Shown piece by piece: positions 9,546-17,695 of a stretch of 27,526 nt of DNA. The notes under the pieces are model-generated. The model saw only the letters and a program-made list of their open reading frames with translations, did no database searches and was not told the DNA's origin. The translations under genes and the position numbers were made by a program. Origin of the DNA: a virus; the IMG/VR virus record IMGVR_UViG_3300025141_000591, positions 1 through 27,526 of that record, one strand, 5' to 3'. Every line of letters starts with the position of its first letter. The stretch's first letter is position 1.

Positions 9546-10067
9546 TTATCCAAAGAAAGGGAGTAGCAAGGAAAGCCCAAGGCCCGCAATTGCTCCCATG
9601 CTGCGACCCCCCTCTGCTTCCGACCTAAAAGCAGCGTTGTTCAAATCTTTTCCAAGAGATCCAAGCCCAGGGGCCGCAACCTTACCTACAATATCTCCCA
9701 CAAGTTCCATCTTATTTGCTTTAGACTGTTGATAATGAGCCAAAGTCTCTTGGCGCTTCTGCTCTGCAATCTCCGCTGACTGCGCTTCAATCTGTTCTGA
9801 GGCATTGGCCCCTGCTTCTGCAGCAGCCCCGCCCAATTGGAGCATAGCCTTAGTATTCGCACCTTGTTGCATCCCTCCAGAAGCGAGTGCTTGCTGAGAG
9901 AGGTCTTGCTGCATAGCACCGACCTGTTGCCCCGCCATCTCAGTGGCCTTGGCCTTACGCTGATTCTTCTCAGCTTCAGACATCCCAGCAGCCCCCGCTT
10001 CAAGCGAGGCTGCTTGTTTGTCCATAATTTGATCATATTTGAATGGTGATACCGCGCCTATTCCCAT
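9546..10067 (-). CDS. Small internal virion protein (T7 gp14-position), 173 residues
   Basis: ATG at 10067 is preceded by a very strong ribosome site, AGGAGGT, that overlaps the TAG stop of the gene before. The protein starts MGIGAVSPFKYDQIMDKQ, continues as an Ala/Gln/Glu-rich region likely to form long helices (about residues 25-125), and ends in a hydrophobic Gly/Leu tail (AIAGLGLSLLLPFFG). Length and position, directly before two very large internal proteins, match T7 gp14 (196 residues), which forms the outer-membrane part of the ejection channel. The assignment is from architecture and order, not a diagnostic motif. The gene is in the same frame as the upstream 211-residue gene, separated by one TAG and three codons. 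Confidence 0.8.
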   Translation of the reverse strand: MGIGAVSPFKYDQIMDKQAASLEAGAAGMSEAEKNQRKAKATEMAGQQVGAMQQDLSQQALASGGMQQGANTKAMLQLGGAAAEAGANASEQIEAQSAEIAEQKRQETLAHYQQSKANKMELVGDIVGKVAAPGLGSLGKDLNNAAFRSEAEGGRSMGAIAGLGLSLLLPFFG

Positions 10068-10076
10068 GAGAACCTC

Positions 10077-10712
10077 CTACTTGAAATATACATAATCTAG
10101 ATGACGGCACCTAACACGGGAAACCCCAGGGTCAGCCGTATCATACTCCCCTGCAATCCTTAAACTAAAGGAATGCCAGCCCTTCGTCAAGCCCGTTTGG
10201 AGTCGATGCCCAGTCCAAACCCTTCCCCAGTCCCCTCTGAGGCCGGCCGCTGTTTCTGGGAGATCCAGAACGGAAGCATTAGCAACACGAGCAGCACCTA
10301 AAAAAGGACGAATACGAGAAACCGTATTATTTGCTCCTCCCACGCCCTGAGCCTGGAGCGTCCAGCTAAATACGACGAGAGAACAATTATAGGGCAGGTA
10401 GAAATCCTGTGCGGCCCCCGGAATTCCAGCATACTCGAGGTCCTCATCAGAAGAGAAGAGGAACGTTGGTGCCATCTCCATGAAACTATCCATGTTGACC
10501 GTTGCCCCCACTGTTCGGCCCCCAGAACAAGCTCCCCGCTGGATATGAGAAGACTTGATATCCCAGCCAGCAACCCGGTTCACATTCTCTAATCGTCCAT
10601 TGATCATCTCAAAAGAGGCTGTTCCCGCACCATCATCATAAAGGGCGGTAGAGACAGCCGAGCTGCTCAATACATTACCATCAGCAAGTGCGGGGATTGT
10701 GATGTCTGCCAT
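10077..10712 (-). CDS. Putative tail appendage/fibre-like protein C, 211 residues
   Basis: ATG at 10712 has an ideal AAGGAGTAATT leader; the stop is TAG. The short N-terminal part (MADITIPALADGNVLSSSAV, then FEMINGRLENVN) looks like an attachment segment. The rest is rich in Ser/Thr/Val and aromatic residues, as expected of beta-sandwich domains, and ends with GWHSFSLRI followed by VRCRHLDYVYF. That ending resembles the end of the 204-residue protein (SHTVSWAIR, then ALHRELIVLEM), so the genes are probably distant paralogues. Its place between the nozzle and the internal virion proteins suggests a head or tail fibre or adhesion protein. I do not recognise a named family. Confidence 0.75.
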   Translation of the reverse strand: MADITIPALADGNVLSSSAVSTALYDDGAGTASFEMINGRLENVNRVAGWDIKSSHIQRGACSGGRTVGATVNMDSFMEMAPTFLFSSDEDLEYAGIPGAAQDFYLPYNCSLVVFSWTLQAQGVGGANNTVSRIRPFLGAARVANASVLDLPETAAGLRGDWGRVWTGHRLQTGLTKGWHSFSLRIAGEYDTADPGVSRVRCRHLDYVYFK

Positions 10713-10714
10713 AA

Positions 10715-11392
10715 TTACTCCTTAGTACATTGTAGGACTATTCCCGCTAGGGTGCATTCACGAAGATCCGCTCGCATGGTCACTAGGTCTGCTTGCCCTT
10801 GGGTTCCTCCGACAGAAACCACCGCCCGAACTTTCCTGACCGCTGCAAGATCGGCGACGGTAATCAAGGTCCTTATCGGAACATGATGTAATTGGTCCCT
10901 GGCAGCAGCGGCGGTTCCAGCTTGTGTCTCTGAAGACATCCACCGTTCTGTTCGAAGGAGAGGAACCCAAGCTCCCGCCGTAGTAGAGGCCTCAAGCCTA
11001 AAATACGCACCGTTCTGCCAGTCATTCCCGACAGCAAGGTAGAGCCGGCTGATAAAAATATCAGCCAGGACGAAAATTCCACCCAAATCTGCATTGAAAG
11101 TTTGGTCTGACCCAAAGTCGATTTCTAGTGCTGTTCCACCCTGAGTGATCGGGCCCCAAGTACGCGGACTAGTCGCAGAATAGGTATGGATACTAGCCCC
11201 TGGGCCCCCCGTAGCCTGAGTCGCACTAGTCTTAAGTAGTGAGGGAAGGTGAGCGGAATTTAGTGCTCCAGGGGCAAGGGCATCTGCTTCTATGTCATTT
11301 ACCGCGTTTTTTACCCCATCCATAAGATTATTCACGCTTGCCGCATTGAGCGCATCGCCCGGATCCAGGGGATTTAATACTACTTCTGCCAT
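10715..11392 (-). CDS. Putative tail appendage/fibre-like protein B, 225 residues
   Basis: ATG at 11392 is separated from the previous TAG by 1 bp. The N-terminus (LNPLDPGDALNAASVNNLMD, residues 6-25) has the pattern of phage surface proteins in which a short helical start leads into a beta-rich domain. The stretch LAPGALNSAHLPSLL is typical of linkers in phage fibre-type proteins. The C-terminal 150 residues look all-beta and end with an Arg-rich VRKVRAVVSVGG and RADLRECTLAGIVL. Flanked by similar-sized genes on both sides. The role as a virion appendage is inferred from position and composition. Confidence 0.75.
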   Translation of the reverse strand: MAEVVLNPLDPGDALNAASVNNLMDGVKNAVNDIEADALAPGALNSAHLPSLLKTSATQATGGPGASIHTYSATSPRTWGPITQGGTALEIDFGSDQTFNADLGGIFVLADIFISRLYLAVGNDWQNGAYFRLEASTTAGAWVPLLRTERWMSSETQAGTAAAARDQLHHVPIRTLITVADLAAVRKVRAVVSVGGTQGQADLVTMRADLRECTLAGIVLQCTKE

Positions 11393-11393
11393 A

Positions 11394-12008
11394 CTACCTC
11401 CGCATCTCTAATACAATCAATTCCCTATGGAGGGCAAAGATCCAAGAGGCATTATACTCTCCAGGAGTACCACGGATTGCCCAAGAAACTGTATGGGACC
11501 CAGAAGACACAGGGAGCACGAGGGTAGTAACAACGGGAAGAGACATCCTTAAATTCCCAGGAGCGCCGTCGTTCCCAACATCCCCCGCGCCTATTATTGT
11601 ATCCTGAACGACCTGCCCATCCACCATTATGGCAACGCTATAGGAAGTTAGTAATGGAACCCCAACCATCGCGGCAGTCTGAGCTGATAGGTGTATCCAC
11701 AAAAGTGTAGTGGGACAGTTGAAGGTAATTCGACTGTCCGTTACCTCCAGCCAAGAATTATTGCAGGGAACCGCATATGCGTTGGTATAAGGATACACAG
11801 AAAGATCACAAACTACAGCTGACTGCCTCCAAACAAAACTAGCGTTGGGTTCGCAGTCTGCTATAGAAGAAATCGCAGCTGCCCTCCAATTATGCTCATT
11901 TAATTGGCCACTAAGTTCCTCGGCTGCGGGGCGAATGCCCTCATTGAGGTTCTCAGGGGTTACTGTTTGCCCAGTAGAGACTATGTGTTTAGGGAATCGC
12001 CAACTCAT
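11394..12008 (-). CDS. Putative tail appendage/fibre-like protein A, 204 residues
   Basis: The start ATG (12008-12006) overlaps the TGA stop of the nozzle gene as ATGA, which implies translational coupling. The N-terminus reads MSWRFPKHIVSTGQTVTPEN, then LNEGIRPAAEELSGQLNEHN, a helical segment of the kind that docks small phage appendages. A beta-rich domain follows with Cys at several positions (CDLSVYPYT, VPCNNSW, NCPTT). It ends GSHTVSWAIRGTPGEY and ALHRELIVLEMRR. First of three tandem genes of similar size. Likely a fibre or nozzle-tip protein; no specific family recognised. Confidence 0.75.
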   Translation of the reverse strand: MSWRFPKHIVSTGQTVTPENLNEGIRPAAEELSGQLNEHNWRAAAISSIADCEPNASFVWRQSAVVCDLSVYPYTNAYAVPCNNSWLEVTDSRITFNCPTTLLWIHLSAQTAAMVGVPLLTSYSVAIMVDGQVVQDTIIGAGDVGNDGAPGNLRMSLPVVTTLVLPVSSGSHTVSWAIRGTPGEYNASWIFALHRELIVLEMRR

Positions 12009-14107
12009 TTGGGTGCACTCCTAAAAGTATCTCCCTTCGGCGCTTCGTCGAAGGCGATCGCGATGAATTCCCACTCTGAAGTGTGTGAGATTTTTAATCG
12101 GAAGACCTCTGAAGAGGGAACGAAGATATCTACTCGAGTCCAATAGGGCCTCGCCTGCTCCCAAGTTCCTGTGCCCAGAATTGCTGTATCCCAGAAGGCT
12201 GGGGTATCTTCTGTTGCGTATAGAGGGGCAGTAACTGTTTGGGTAATCGTGGCTTTCCAGTCTCTTTGGACTTCTACATTCAACGTCCCCGACTCCCTAG
12301 CCCGAAGCCAAAGATAGACGGTAAGGGGAGAGCCTTTCATCTTAGAGCGGGCGCTCCTTAACCAGGCAGTCTGAACGGAAGCCGTCCTTGTCTGAGGAAC
12401 CCAAGATTGAACTTGGTGATCTAGGACCCAGACGCCTTGGGTAACCGCCTCGCCACTCTCTTGGGCAGACCCTGCGACTAACATCATTGCTCGGTGGTCT
12501 GAAGTAACACAGACACCTGCTGCACTCACATCTGTTCGCCTCTTCCAACCCGTACCATCGAATTCCCAGCATACATTATTGATTGTTGATGCTTGATCGG
12601 CTACCCAACAACGATAGACGCCTTCCCGAACATCTACAGCAGCACAAGCTTGAAGCATTCTTGCTTTATTAAATCCTCGTACATGCTTATCGATCGGAGA
12701 CGATATGAGGGCAATCGTGCCTTGACCGTAGGGAACAGGAGTATGTGAGAAGAAGCCCTCCCTCCCTAGCCAGACAGTTTGCCCAGAAGAGAGTGTTGCG
12801 ATAGAAGAGGGGGCGACACACCCTATAGTAGAGTGAAGAGTTTGAGTAATAAACCCATCGCCAGAATCGTTTGGAACGACCAAGAACGTACTGCTCTCAG
12901 TGAATACGAGGAGGCCTTCTGCAACTGCTTGGACGCCAGTGATCTCATTCCCACTGGGGTCTGGATAGATCTCTGCGAACTCCTCGAAGGTTCCCCACCT
13001 GCCTGGAAGGGTATAGTGGAGCCTGCCGGGATCCCCCTCAAAATTAGCTGCCCACCCTCGACCAAACGCGACGGCGTAGAGTTTGAACGCGGGGACCGCG
13101 ACTACTGCCTTTGGCTTACGGATAAGCCAAGAATCCGGGGTATTATCCGCAAAAAGTAGTGTACTGTTATCCGAGAGGGTAGAGAAAGATAAAAATCCTC
13201 CTGCCGCGTAACAAGGAACCTCAAAGAGGTCTAAGGTCCCGGAACTTAGTTCGTCCTTTGTCCTATGTAAGATCCTTCCTATCGTCCCTAGAGGGCCTGG
13301 GGAGATACTTCCCCATAGAAGTTGGGGGATGGTCTGTTCTGGGAAATCATTCTCATCTGCAGCCTTGATCTCCACAGTCGTGCTTTTGCCTGATAGGGGG
13401 GAAAGATTCCCCCACAGATCTATCCATTGAGTAGCAGCGCGATATTGGCCCGGAGCAACCCTTGCTAAGTCACCGCTAGTGTTGATCGAATCCAAAGATA
13501 AAGACCCAATACGGCCGTTTTTAATCCATTGCGCATCCGTAGGGAGGTCTTCATATGTATGCGCGTATCCCTCGTTCTGTCCCATCCCTATCGGAGCGCC
13601 TGGGGGTGAGGAATACCCGAGGGGGAGGATCTCTTGGCCATCATAAAAGTAAGGGCGGCTAGAGCCTCCAGCAGGAATGATTACAATACCATTTGAGGTA
13701 GAGACAAACTGGGCGGGGAACCGAGCTTTCTTATCCGCCTCAAACTGCGCTTCTCTTTGCGGCGAAGTCGCCGCTGGCCCAAGAAGTGCTCTCCAGGCAT
13801 TACCAGCAGCAGCATTCCAGCCCTCGAAGACGCGGATCTGGTCGCCCCACTGGGCTAAGAGAACATCACGTTCTCCATTCTGCCCAAGGCGAGCATGGAA
13901 GATCCCTTTCATTGTTTGGTAGCTTGGATACCCGGCACCATAGTTCGGAACATAAGGCGCAGGCCCCCATACTGATCGAAGTGTTCCTTCCTCAGTAAAG
14001 TACATGTTCTTGACCTCAGAGCCTACCTCTTCAGGTAGAAGCAACTGAGCCGCTTCTGCCCGAATGGGTAAGACTTCTGATTTCAGCCGGAGCCGGGTGT
14101 CCGCCAT
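12005..14107 (-). CDS. Tail nozzle / tail tubular protein B-like, 700 residues
   Basis: ATG at 14107 lies 2 bp after the previous TAA. The N-terminus contains VGSEVKNMYFTEEGTLRSVW, close to the 'N.y...G.l..r.G' opening of podovirus tail nozzle proteins. The body has beta-propeller-like repeats: IFHARLGQNGERDVLLAQWG, VQAVAEGLLVFTESSTFLVV, and IGCVAPSSIATLSSGQTVWL followed by GREGFFS. The last two are typical of this family, where a query of a state variable is followed by an 'empty start' blade. Length is a little under T7 gp12 (794). Downstream of the adaptor, as in T7, where gp12 forms the tail tube tip through which DNA passes. Confidence 0.75.
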   Translation of the reverse strand: MADTRLRLKSEVLPIRAEAAQLLLPEEVGSEVKNMYFTEEGTLRSVWGPAPYVPNYGAGYPSYQTMKGIFHARLGQNGERDVLLAQWGDQIRVFEGWNAAAGNAWRALLGPAATSPQREAQFEADKKARFPAQFVSTSNGIVIIPAGGSSRPYFYDGQEILPLGYSSPPGAPIGMGQNEGYAHTYEDLPTDAQWIKNGRIGSLSLDSINTSGDLARVAPGQYRAATQWIDLWGNLSPLSGKSTTVEIKAADENDFPEQTIPQLLWGSISPGPLGTIGRILHRTKDELSSGTLDLFEVPCYAAGGFLSFSTLSDNSTLLFADNTPDSWLIRKPKAVVAVPAFKLYAVAFGRGWAANFEGDPGRLHYTLPGRWGTFEEFAEIYPDPSGNEITGVQAVAEGLLVFTESSTFLVVPNDSGDGFITQTLHSTIGCVAPSSIATLSSGQTVWLGREGFFSHTPVPYGQGTIALISSPIDKHVRGFNKARMLQACAAVDVREGVYRCWVADQASTINNVCWEFDGTGWKRRTDVSAAGVCVTSDHRAMMLVAGSAQESGEAVTQGVWVLDHQVQSWVPQTRTASVQTAWLRSARSKMKGSPLTVYLWLRARESGTLNVEVQRDWKATITQTVTAPLYATEDTPAFWDTAILGTGTWEQARPYWTRVDIFVPSSEVFRLKISHTSEWEFIAIAFDEAPKGDTFRSAPK

Positions 14108-14109
14108 CC

Positions 14110-14403
14110 TTAGTTCCCTTTCTTTTTACTCTTTTTCTTAGAGGGGGTAGTTGGGAGCGGGAGAACATTCTTTACTTCTGTTGCTGGCTTAGATAGGATC
14201 GTCCAGGGCATAAGATCTTCTCCGCCCTCTTCGAATCTTTCGAAAGCTAGTCCGAATCTTCGGAACAGGCCGAGAACCTTTCCATTCTCTTCGACGCGAG
14301 CGAGGCAGATCGCCTGCTCCTTACGATCGCCTGCTTCTTTCTGGTAGACGGCTCCAGCAATTATTTTTACTGGCTCTACTATTGTATCTGTATCATCTTG
14401 CAT
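14110..14403 (-). CDS. Small protein with basic Lys-rich C-terminus, 97 residues
   Basis: ATG at 14403 with AAGGA about 8 bases upstream; stops 2 bp before the nozzle gene. The protein has a compact centre (VKIIAGAVYQKEAGDRKEQA, then LARVEENGKVLGLFRRFGL) that could be a small beta-barrel, and a tail of about ten residues, SKKKSKKKGN, that is almost all Lys and Ser. A basic tail could bind DNA or the acidic inner surface of the portal channel, but this is a guess. I do not recognise the family. Its place between adaptor and nozzle suggests a minor neck component. Confidence 0.65.
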   Translation of the reverse strand: MQDDTDTIVEPVKIIAGAVYQKEAGDRKEQAICLARVEENGKVLGLFRRFGLAFERFEEGGEDLMPWTILSKPATEVKNVLPLPTTPSKKKSKKKGN

Positions 14404-14424
14404 TTTATTTCCTTGTTGGGAGGA

Positions 14425-16005
14425 TTAAGAAGTAGGTAAGTTATACCATCTTCTAAAGGGTTTACGGGAATTGAGTTGATCGCTTGCCCGCGCGGGTTTT
14501 CTCTTAAGAGGCTCTGCTGGATAACGGAGGTCTCCGTACCGCTTAGTCATAGTAACAAGATCAGCCATGTAACGGGCCAATATCCTGTCAGCGAGGGGAG
14601 TATTGCCCTGCGCTTCGTAAAGATATGCGAGGGCTCTATGAATAAGAACGTCAACGGTATCTCTGTGAATCCTGGGTACATCGTTATCGTCTCGTAATTC
14701 GGAAGGCCGTCTAATACATCTGATGTCTACATCATAACGTTTGTCGGGCCTTGGGTACATAGCCATGGACTGATATCCATGAACATCCCTAAGACGCCTA
14801 TGGAAATCTGGGATAATAGTCCCGTTATCCATGGTATCTATTTGGTGTCCTGGAATATCAAATAGTAAAAACATCGTATCTGGGGTACCCTGTTCTTCCG
14901 CTCCAGGCTCTATTTGTGTGAGGGGGGGAGAGGAATAGAGGACTGTATCTACGGTAATCCTTCTTCGGTAGATCCGCTTTCTCCAACCCGATTGTTGGTA
15001 TCGGGTGTCCGCTACTCTTCCGAATCCTTGCATGAAGTCGATGTTCGGGGTAACAATTTTGAGTGCGCCATTCACTCCAGGGGCAGTTGCAACAGCATTG
15101 GTAGTGCTCGCAGAGGCAACTGGGCTAGGAGCACTCTCCCAAAGAGGCTCCAACCGGGCATTTGGTCCCTGGTTGGCGGCAAGAGATCCGGGTGGACCAT
15201 AATTCTGCTGCTCATTATCTCGATATCCCCAGCAGTAGGTAAAGCAGTACTCAAATTGTCCGGCAGGGTCTGGCCCTTGCCAGGGAAGTTTTCCTCCACC
15301 CTCTCCTTCAGGGAGGATCTTTGGGGGGACAGTTGGCGACTCAATCTGATGGTGAGATCTTCTGTAGATTGTTCTAGGAACTCCAGAAGCTACTTGGCTC
15401 GGATCATCCTGGAGAGAGAACTTCTCTGCCTCTAGTTGGCCTAGGACATTGAGCGGCCAATTCTGGTCAGCCTCTGCAAGGCAGACGGAGTTCACTTCGA
15501 TTACATCATCAGGAAGGTAGTAATCCGGAGTATAGATCCTCCATGTCAGTCCGGTGTCTGTTATATTATGCCAGGGTTTATATAGAGAAATAAGGCGATA
15601 ATTCCCCACCCCAGCAGGGCCAGCATAGCCCAGCTTTGTAAATACGGAGCGGATCCGATGCTTATGAACGCGCCCTGAACCATCGGTAACCCGAATCATT
15701 CTGCCATTCCAAGCTCCTGAATCATCCCACTGGGATAAGCCCAGAGTTGTGTAGGGCAATTCTTGTATGAGGCACCAAGGATCTGTAGCAATTACAGCTA
15801 ACTTGTCTGTTTCGATTCCAGGCTCTACATCAGGTTGAGTCGTAAGGTGTACCTCATCTTCAAAGAAGAGAAAAGGGGCTTCCTGACTCAGTTGGAAGTA
15901 AGCTCGGTTGATAAAATTATTTACGCGAGAAACTGCATCGGCAGACTGCGTAGGTGCCCAGTCAGATTGGGAGAATATAGCATTTCTTATTTCGCCTAGA
16001 TTCAT
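14425..16005 (-). CDS. Head-to-tail adaptor (tail tubular A-like) protein, 526 residues
   Basis: ATG at 16005, with AGAGGT 8 bases upstream, is the first gene after the terminator that ends the capsid genes. The N-terminus (MNLGEIRNAIFSQSDW, then VNNFINRAYFQLSQEAPFLF) matches the usual opening of podovirus adaptor proteins, helical segments that dock under the portal. The C-terminus (VDVLIHRALAYLYEAQ, then DLVTMTKRYGDLRYP) also fits, with the helices that close the adaptor ring. The middle carries a long insertion, including Pro/Gly-rich regions, making it far longer than T7 gp11 (196). I infer the insertion is a surface domain. Followed after 21 bp by the small basic-tailed protein. Confidence 0.7.
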   Translation of the reverse strand: MNLGEIRNAIFSQSDWAPTQSADAVSRVNNFINRAYFQLSQEAPFLFFEDEVHLTTQPDVEPGIETDKLAVIATDPWCLIQELPYTTLGLSQWDDSGAWNGRMIRVTDGSGRVHKHRIRSVFTKLGYAGPAGVGNYRLISLYKPWHNITDTGLTWRIYTPDYYLPDDVIEVNSVCLAEADQNWPLNVLGQLEAEKFSLQDDPSQVASGVPRTIYRRSHHQIESPTVPPKILPEGEGGGKLPWQGPDPAGQFEYCFTYCWGYRDNEQQNYGPPGSLAANQGPNARLEPLWESAPSPVASASTTNAVATAPGVNGALKIVTPNIDFMQGFGRVADTRYQQSGWRKRIYRRRITVDTVLYSSPPLTQIEPGAEEQGTPDTMFLLFDIPGHQIDTMDNGTIIPDFHRRLRDVHGYQSMAMYPRPDKRYDVDIRCIRRPSELRDDNDVPRIHRDTVDVLIHRALAYLYEAQGNTPLADRILARYMADLVTMTKRYGDLRYPAEPLKRKPARASDQLNSRKPFRRWYNLPTS

Positions 16006-16021
16006 CTGGGACCTCTAAAGT

Positions 16022-16055
16022 AAAAAGGCTCCCCCCTCACGAAGAGAGGGGAGCC
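16022..16055 (-). terminator. Intrinsic terminator after the capsid genes
   Basis: On the minus strand GGCTCCCCTCTC (16055-16044) pairs with GAGGGGGGAGCC (16038-16027) around the loop TTCGT, a 12-bp stem with one G-T pair, followed directly by TTTTTA. It lies between the decoration protein stop and the adaptor start, so it would end or reduce transcripts of the abundant head genes. Confidence 0.85.
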
Positions 16056-16084
16056 GGAATTAGCTCGCTAGAACTAATCTACGG

Positions 16085-16558
16085 TTATGTACCGCAGTTA
16101 ATCAAGCAAGTCAGAGTTGCGCCAGCAACGGCACTCGCGGTGAGATTGATGCCGAAGACCGAAGCCTCTTCACCAGCAGCCATCTCGCCTGCGCGTCCTG
16201 ATGCTCGAGATACCATCATTTCACCTACCGCGTTCAGATTACCGTCAGTATTGACAGATCCTCGTCCCTTTTGCAAGATGAAACCATAGCTACCCGCCGC
16301 GATTGCATGTTGGGCTGCGCCCAGAACACGCAATTTAGCCAAAGCGCCTGTGGCAGACTGAATTCCGTTGTACAGAGCCATGTCTGTATCCAACTGAACA
16401 AGTTCGCCAGCAACCCAAGCTCCTGCCGCGTCGTCATTGAAGACGTAGACCCATGTCTGAAGACCGAAGTCTCCATTTGGAACAACTAACTGAAACCCAA
16501 GAGGAGCTAGTTGTGAAGTTGATACGGTGTTTTGGTGGACACCTGCAGCTGTTGTCAT
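16085..16558 (-). CDS. Probable head decoration / cement protein, 157 residues
   Basis: ATG at 16558 with AGGAGA nearby, 15 bp after the coat gene. Rich in Gly, Ala, Val and Thr with no charged clusters. It has a repeated pattern of short beta strands (LGFQLVVPNGDFGLQTWVYV, QHAIAAGSYGFILQKGRG, MMVSRASGRAGEM, VFGINLTASAVAGATL), which is typical of small capsid-stabilising proteins made next to the coat protein. It is followed by the terminator, so it shares a transcript with the coat protein. The role as a decoration protein comes from size, position and composition. Confidence 0.7.
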   Translation of the reverse strand: MTTAAGVHQNTVSTSQLAPLGFQLVVPNGDFGLQTWVYVFNDDAAGAWVAGELVQLDTDMALYNGIQSATGALAKLRVLGAAQHAIAAGSYGFILQKGRGSVNTDGNLNAVGEMMVSRASGRAGEMAAGEEASVFGINLTASAVAGATLTCLINCGT

Positions 16559-16572
16559 TTTAGTCTCCTATA

Positions 16573-17646
16573 TTATGGGGTTGCGCCGCCGGTGACGACA
16601 CCGTTGCAACGAAGTTGATCACAGTACATACCCATGTTGAGAACATACTCATAACGCCACATATCTTGCTCAGGAATCCTGATTGGACCACGAACGGCGA
16701 AATCGCCCTTAGTTTCCATTCCAGAATCATGCCCAAGAGTGTAGATGTGCCATGAATCAGTTTTCAGCATGTATATAACACCATCGGCTGCTGGGGTACC
16801 TACTAGGTTTGTAGCAGTAATGTCGATTGAATCTTCAAGGAAGAAGTCTGCCTCAAGGAATGGAATTCCCTGACGAAGCTGACCAGGAGCCTTGTCACCA
16901 TCAATCTTCATCACGCGAACTTGATCATCAAGATCGTCGATGTAGTTGAGGTAAGAAGCCTCGTCACCAAGAAGAAGGTCAACTGGACCCATAGCCTTAG
17001 AACCCTGACGGCTCGCTTGGTAGTAAACCTTACGCATTGTAGATTTACCATCTGTAGCGAATGACGAAATGTCACCGTACTGGTTGTGCCAGCCTGAAAC
17101 AGTAGCTTTATTCAATCCAAAGACAGTACCAGTCTGTGCTGCTGGAGCAGCAAAGTCAAGAGCACCGTCACGGTTAGTACCTTGTGGGTTGTATGTAGTT
17201 GCACCGTTTAGGGTCATGAAACCACCAACATCAAGACCAGTACCTAAGACTACCTGCTGAGCGATACGCTCGTAGAAGTCAGACAGAGCGAGCTCTGGGT
17301 AACGCTTGATGATTTTAGCGAGATCATTCTCGCCATTGGCTTCTGCTAGGTCCTTACCAGGAACGTCAAATGCATAAATCATACGCGGTGCGTATGTGTT
17401 ACCTCTTTGAGCGTTCTGGCGACGTCCACCAGCGATTACTTCTGAACCAGTCAGAACTTGTGTTACGGAGCCAGGACCGTCTGTTACGACGACGAACTCA
17501 CGATATGGACCCTTGAGAGACGCACGATCTATATTACCCTTCTTGACTACCCGCTCCATGACGGGGTGCCAGAGGGTAAATAGCTCGGAGTAACCCGGGG
17601 CGAGGTCTTGCAAGGCACTTGCAAGTACATCAGGATTAATTGCCAT
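16573..17646 (-). CDS. Major capsid (coat) protein, 357 residues
   Basis: ATG at 17646 follows TAAGGA at a good distance. Size and place, directly after the scaffold and before a decoration protein, are those of a phage coat protein. The sequence has a helical N-terminus (MAINPDVLASALQDLAPGYS), a glycine-rich extended region, an acidic helix (LSDFYERIAQQVVLG, likely spine-like), and an ending of the type seen in coat proteins (GPIRIPEQDMWRYEYVLNMG, then QLRCNGVVTG). The HK97 fold is inferred from the family, not proven by a motif. This should be the most abundant product; the strong terminator and a promoter upstream fit that. Confidence 0.8.
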   Translation of the reverse strand: MAINPDVLASALQDLAPGYSELFTLWHPVMERVVKKGNIDRASLKGPYREFVVVTDGPGSVTQVLTGSEVIAGGRRQNAQRGNTYAPRMIYAFDVPGKDLAEANGENDLAKIIKRYPELALSDFYERIAQQVVLGTGLDVGGFMTLNGATTYNPQGTNRDGALDFAAPAAQTGTVFGLNKATVSGWHNQYGDISSFATDGKSTMRKVYYQASRQGSKAMGPVDLLLGDEASYLNYIDDLDDQVRVMKIDGDKAPGQLRQGIPFLEADFFLEDSIDITATNLVGTPAADGVIYMLKTDSWHIYTLGHDSGMETKGDFAVRGPIRIPEQDMWRYEYVLNMGMYCDQLRCNGVVTGGATP

Positions 17647-17676
17647 GTTATTTTTCCTTATGGATTAGGTAGTGAA

Positions 17677-17690
17677 GGGGAGAATTCCCC
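17677..17690 (-). other. Short hairpin between scaffold and coat genes
   Basis: The minus strand reads GGGGAATTCTCCCC, a 5-bp GGGGA/TCCCC stem with a 4-base loop, in the 49-bp gap before the coat gene. It has no T-run, so it is not a terminator; it might be an RNA-stability or processing site. Confidence 0.25.
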
Positions 17691-17695
17691 GGTTG

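Noticed and set aside
14914-15435. Plus-strand open frame of 173 codons
   Set aside because: Opposite the adaptor gene; its translation has no protein-like pattern.
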